Shown: positions 60,837 through 64,000 of the stretch, in pieces
How the letters are laid out: every line of letters begins with the position of its first letter
Numbering within the stretch: the stretch's first letter is position 1
From: Allomuricauda sp. TMED12
Lineage (GTDB): Bacteria; Bacteroidota; Bacteroidia; Flavobacteriales; Flavobacteriaceae
Length of the DNA stretch: 64,000 nt
Direction of reading: 5' to 3'
Assembly (NCBI GenBank): GCA_002167435.2
Contig: NHBR02000122.1
Location: forward strand, 50,481 to 114,480
Notes under the pieces: generated by a model
What the model saw: the letters and a program-made list of their open reading frames with translations, nothing else
Database searches by the model: none
Told to the model about the DNA's origin: nothing
Program-made: the position numbers and the translations under genes

Positions 60837-62675
60837 TTATTCGGGTATTTGTTGTACATCGGGGTGGTATAGTTGATAGTCCCTCATACCATCTGGTTTT
60901 ATAATATAATCACTAATTGAATAATCTTCTAATGTAGCAGAATGTGCATTATTCCAAACCTCTTCAGGTATTTGGGAGTAATGTGTATTTTCATAACCAA
61001 GTTCTTTATACCTCTCAAACTCCCCAATTTCATGATTGATAAATTTTTTATCATAATTCGTGGGCACAATCTTACCTCCTTCAATATCTTCTAATCTTTT
61101 TATCATTGCATCATTCCAAGGATCTGATTCAAGTCTTCCTAAATGCTTTTTAACAATCTCTATATTTGATTTTGTGAATATAGCGTTTTCCCAATCCAAA
61201 GATTTAATAGCCCCGCCAGCATTATTAGGATTAAAAACTCTTCCTGAATATTTCCCCTTAACCAAGCCATTTTCAAGGAGTTCACCTATTTCATCAAGTT
61301 TTTGGCCAAATTTGCTAAATAAATTTCCATTCCTCCCAAACCTTCTGCCCAAATCATCCCACTGCGCTTTGGTAAAGTTACGCAGGCCAATTAAAATATC
61401 CTTAACCTTCTTAATCTTGGTCACGGCACCTATTCCAGTTGCAATAGAAAGTATCTGCACATCGAGCACAGCCTTCTCGTATCGTTCCTCGTTAACAAAA
61501 GAATAGGAGGAATAGACCTCCAAGGTTTCCCGCAGCTTCTCGGATACTTGGTCAAAAAGGGTTTTTAACTCCTCCCAATCCGTTATAAACTCGAAAAAAT
61601 CCTCTACGGCCTGTCTGGTGTCCGCATATCCCTTGCACTTGTCCAAATACTGTTGTATTTGCTCCTGCCTTTCCTCATCATCCACGGTGAACTTGTCCAG
61701 TTCCTCCTTCATCCAGTCCAAAAGCCCTTTTCGTTCATCAGGTACTTCAACGGTCTCCAATAGTTTGTTCAACCGTTCCCTATTCACCTTCATGGCCATG
61801 GGGTTGCACTCTATATAGGCCACTGTAAATGAATAAAGGAGTTGGTGCATGCCACTTCCTAGATCTTTTAATAACTGCGGGAGTTTCAAAACCCCATTTA
61901 CCTCAATGTACACCCCGTCCACCAAACCAGACAGATAGGGAATATCGCCCCCTGAGTATAGATTTTCGTTGGCAACCTCGGCATCCCGCCACAAGCAATA
62001 GGGAACAATTCCCTTGTCTTGATAGCTTTCCCAATCTTCACTGTTGCACTGTTGTAGAAATTCATGAATCTCCTCCAGTTTTTCTATGGTCTCCCAAAAT
62101 GCAACACTGTTTTCGGGGTTGTTGAGAATTCTTTGGGCCTCTCCCAGAAAAATCTCATCCTCCGCCTTGGCAATGCTTGTCCGTAGTTCACTGTTCCTTT
62201 GCATTACCTGTCCTGCCATCCCACTGCCCACATCGTAGCCATTGTCCCCGGTGGATTCCGCAATAAGGTCATTGGATACCGTTTTGTAAACCTCTTGGTT
62301 CGCGAGCAGTTCATTTTTGATTTCGGCAGTGATATGGGGACTGGAAATCAGTTCAGCGATATAAGTGTCCCGTTTTTGGTTCAGTTCCTGTAAAAGGGAA
62401 ACCTCTTCCTCGGTTCCCGTATAGTTCTGGAGCAGTTCTGAAATGGCATTGAACAACTCCTCAATGTCATTGATAAATTCATCCACACTCTCCACATTGC
62501 TCCAATTGGCATCGTAACTGGTCTCCACCATTCCCTCAACCAATTGGTAGTCGGTGTTGATTTTAATGTTATCGAACTCCACCCGAATCCTACTGAATTT
62601 GCCAATATTTATATCCCCTTCGCTTACAATATTGGCCACATCTATCGCTTCCTTATATTTTTCCAAGAACGGCAA
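60837..62675 (-). CDS. Polymorphic-toxin-like protein, 5'-truncated
   Basis: 612 residues from a TTG at 62675. Residues 1-430 are acidic, helical and coiled, with no signal peptide; residues 425-447 hold the linker GLRNFTKAQWDDLGRRFG; residues 448-612 are a separate AT-rich C-terminal domain with Asn/Lys/Tyr-rich sequence and the motifs NHEIGEFERYKELGYEN, EVWNNAHSATLEDYSI and QLYHPDVQ. Upstream of the TTG the same frame continues as GSSGYYSGWGYITLPFLEKY to a TAA at 62727, so similarity probably begins before any start: the gene looks cut from a longer one. Possible nuclease-type tip, but no catalytic motif is proven. Followed two bases later by an immunity-like gene. Confidence 0.7.
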   Translation of the reverse strand: MPFLEKYKEAIDVANIVSEGDINIGKFSRIRVEFDNIKINTDYQLVEGMVETSYDANWSNVESVDEFINDIEELFNAISELLQNYTGTEEEVSLLQELNQKRDTYIAELISSPHITAEIKNELLANQEVYKTVSNDLIAESTGDNGYDVGSGMAGQVMQRNSELRTSIAKAEDEIFLGEAQRILNNPENSVAFWETIEKLEEIHEFLQQCNSEDWESYQDKGIVPYCLWRDAEVANENLYSGGDIPYLSGLVDGVYIEVNGVLKLPQLLKDLGSGMHQLLYSFTVAYIECNPMAMKVNRERLNKLLETVEVPDERKGLLDWMKEELDKFTVDDEERQEQIQQYLDKCKGYADTRQAVEDFFEFITDWEELKTLFDQVSEKLRETLEVYSSYSFVNEERYEKAVLDVQILSIATGIGAVTKIKKVKDILIGLRNFTKAQWDDLGRRFGRNGNLFSKFGQKLDEIGELLENGLVKGKYSGRVFNPNNAGGAIKSLDWENAIFTKSNIEIVKKHLGRLESDPWNDAMIKRLEDIEGGKIVPTNYDKKFINHEIGEFERYKELGYENTHYSQIPEEVWNNAHSATLEDYSISDYIIKPDGMRDYQLYHPDVQQIPE

Positions 62676-62711
62676 GGTGATATAGCCCCAGCCCGAATAA
62701 TAGCCGCTGCT

Positions 62712-62742
62712 TCCACGGACTTCGTTTTAAAAAGCCCGTGGA
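62712..62742. other. Inverted repeat at the truncated 5' end of the toxin gene
   Basis: TCCACGGACTT and its near-complement AAGCCCGTGGA form a stem of about 11 bp (one G-U pair) with a 9-base loop. It covers the in-frame TAA at 62727. The rest of 62676-62807 shows no gene. It may be a terminator without T-run or mark a recombination junction. Confidence 0.45.
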
Positions 62743-62807
62743 TAATCTTATTTCAATATGTCAAAGAACTTATTCCTATATATAAAATGCTTTATGCCTT
62801 TGTTAAA

Positions 62808-63773
62808 CTACCAAGCATTCACAGGTACGTTTTCACAGTTAGGTTCTTGTTCCTTGAATTGCTTATAATATTTTTTTGCGATGGAACGCATTTTATTTTC
62901 GTAGTATTTATCAGGTTCTCTATATTCAGGATATTCATATTCATGTTTTAACTCCTTCATTTCTTTTGCCATATTCTCACTTCGAAATAAGATTACTAAC
63001 CAACTCATAGCAGACTCCGCTAATAAGTTATAACAATACATGCCATTTGAGTCGCAATCTAACCCTTCTTTTGTTATTGCATACTCATATATTCTATCAA
63101 TAGCTCTTTTCGAGCATATATAAGCAAGCTTACCAAAGTTTCCTCTATCATAATGACGTTCAATTGCATTAGATAAATATGGTTCTTCATCATATCGAGC
63201 CAATGCCAATTCTACCTCCTTACTAACATAATTCCCATTATCCATATTCTTTAAATAAGGTAAAAAACGTGGGTCTTTTAAATATCCAGCAATGCTTATT
63301 ACTCTGTAATCAACGTATTGCCCTTTCAACAAATCTTCACTCCATTCTTTCTTTCTAGCGACAACCATACTATCCCATACCTGCTGTAAAGGCAAGCTAT
63401 CTCGTTTGGCTATCTTTTTAGCATCTTGATAATATCCGTTTCTAGGGTTTAAGGTGTCCAAAGTAGACTTCATACTTGCATTAATCCTTGATTCAATCTC
63501 TTCTTCTGTCCATTTCCCTTCAAAAAGTTCTACCATACGCCTTTTGGCCTTTTCAGTAAAATAATTATAGAAATGATTCTGTGCAGTAAGTGGTGGGGTT
63601 GGAATAAAATAATACTCAGGGTCATTCATCCTAATTTGACTTAAGTTGTACTCATAAGCCTGTTGTATCTCCTTTAAGGTCACTCCTTTTTTTTGATATT
63701 TGTGTACGTCAATTTGACATTTACAAGCCGTTACTGTAAATACAATCAATAGCAATGTTATTATATTTTTCAT
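62808..63773 (-). CDS. Lipoprotein with HEAT-like repeats, array-associated
   Basis: 321 residues with a lipobox (LLLIVFTVTACKCQ, Cys about 17). The middle has short helical pairs of HEAT type (VSKEVELALARYDEEPYLSN, then AIERHYDRGNFGKLAYI). Lys-rich and AT-rich like the rest of the array. No named family recognised. Its place between an immunity-like gene and a toxin gene suggests a periplasmic immunity or accessory protein. Alternatively it is unrelated cargo. Confidence 0.6.
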   Translation of the reverse strand: MKNIITLLLIVFTVTACKCQIDVHKYQKKGVTLKEIQQAYEYNLSQIRMNDPEYYFIPTPPLTAQNHFYNYFTEKAKRRMVELFEGKWTEEEIESRINASMKSTLDTLNPRNGYYQDAKKIAKRDSLPLQQVWDSMVVARKKEWSEDLLKGQYVDYRVISIAGYLKDPRFLPYLKNMDNGNYVSKEVELALARYDEEPYLSNAIERHYDRGNFGKLAYICSKRAIDRIYEYAITKEGLDCDSNGMYCYNLLAESAMSWLVILFRSENMAKEMKELKHEYEYPEYREPDKYYENKMRSIAKKYYKQFKEQEPNCENVPVNAW

Positions 63774-63798
63774 CTTTTAATTTTTGTTTGAAAAATCT

Positions 63799-64000
63799 TC
63801 AGTCAAAAACCACAGGGATTTTAGTTTTCTTGGACTTGGAAGTTATTCCTTCAATAATTTCGTCTCTTTCAAATTCGGTTATAAAAATGGACTCGTAGGG
63901 TGGTTCCCAATTTTTCATTGACGAAATATCAGCATAAAATATTGGAGCAATAGTTATTTCTCCCGTTACCAACATCTTCTTACCTTCATATTTCACCTCC
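63799..64000 (-). CDS. Immunity-like protein, partial at the window end
   Basis: The frame is open to the last base; 67 codons are visible, with a possible GTG start at 63996 but no certainty. YEGKKMLVTGEI, then SSMKNWEPPYESIFITEFER and EIIEGITSKSKKTK recall small immunity proteins of the Imm74 type, in which a WxPP motif precedes an IxxxI helix. That match is from memory and weak. It lies 25 bases before the lipoprotein gene on the same strand, so the array continues beyond the window. Confidence 0.5.
   Translation of the reverse strand, partial: EVKYEGKKMLVTGEITIAPIFYADISSMKNWEPPYESIFITEFERDEIIEGITSKSKKTKIPVVFD

Noticed and set aside
1..64000. tRNA or rRNA genes, CRISPR arrays, insertion sequences, prophage genes
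   Set aside because: None seen on reading either strand; no repeat-spacer pattern, transposase or phage structural gene was recognised.

Overview
The window looks like chromosome from a marine-type flavobacterium (phylum Bacteroidota, family Flavobacteriaceae; the gene content would suit a Muricauda/Flagellimonas-like genus, but the genus is an inference). Evidence: the gliding genes gldD and gldE beside ssb and mutY, four TonB-linked systems, DUF families typical of the group, start codons mostly without Shine-Dalgarno sequences, and promoters of the TTTG-N19/20-TAnnTTTG type. Base composition is moderate (about 40 percent G+C by eye) over most of the window and becomes clearly AT-rich in the last 4 kb.

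Layout. 1-4.1 kb: end of a saccharopine-dehydrogenase-like gene, an Lrp regulator, a probable leaderless small gene, ferritin, a Zn peptidase and alanine dehydrogenase. 4.3-7.4 kb: leuS, carrying REP-like palindromes inside its reading frame. 7.5-10.9 kb: ftsX, DUF3098, uppP, truB and a TonB-C-like protein. 10.9-16.9 kb: a TetR-ABC-HlyD-TolC export operon whose ATPase domain has lost its catalytic motifs. 17-24 kb: housekeeping genes (tag, aat, greA, HIT, a histidine kinase) and a DUF3127 protein with an SSB-like acidic tip. 24.2-30.7 kb: a thiamin-related region made of a TonB receptor under a TPP riboswitch, then YkoF-like, PnuC/PnuT-like and NadR-like genes, DUF4301 and a phosphopantetheinyl transferase. 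30.7-39 kb: ahcY, a D-threonine-aldolase-like enzyme, rplU-rpmA and an M16 peptidase pair. 39-42.2 kb: a copper-type TonB receptor with a Cys/Met-rich partner. 42.2-47.9 kb: gldD-gldE-ssb-mutY, facing HU, a 29-residue basic peptide gene and ribonuclease G. 48-59.7 kb: a glycosidase lipoprotein, recX, a cupin/JmjC-like protein, a TonB receptor divergent from a MocR regulator that lacks the PLP lysine, a GT39-like transferase, an M61 peptidase and a GNAT protein.

The most striking region is 59.75-64.0 kb on the minus strand. It reads as a polymorphic-toxin array: a 5'-truncated toxin-like gene whose AT-rich C-terminal domain is followed two bases later by a small immunity-like gene, then a second immunity paralog, then a fragment of another toxin C-terminus fused to a third immunity paralog, and finally a displaced copy of the toxin linker (GLRNFTKAQWDDLGRRFG) joined to a different short tail. 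Two more immunity-like genes lie upstream. Conserved linker, swapped tails and stranded immunity genes are the expected trace of toxin-tip replacement by recombination. The three immunity-like proteins are mutual paralogs with a winged-helix-like pattern I cannot match to a named family.

Other points of interest are a TPP riboswitch with a visible switching helix and a start codon buried in a hairpin, a TetR palindrome inside its own promoter, direct repeats in the MocR/TonB-receptor promoter, two stem-loops in the ribonuclease G leader, a bioF-like gene remnant, and unannotated small ORFs. No tRNA, rRNA, CRISPR array, insertion sequence or prophage was seen.
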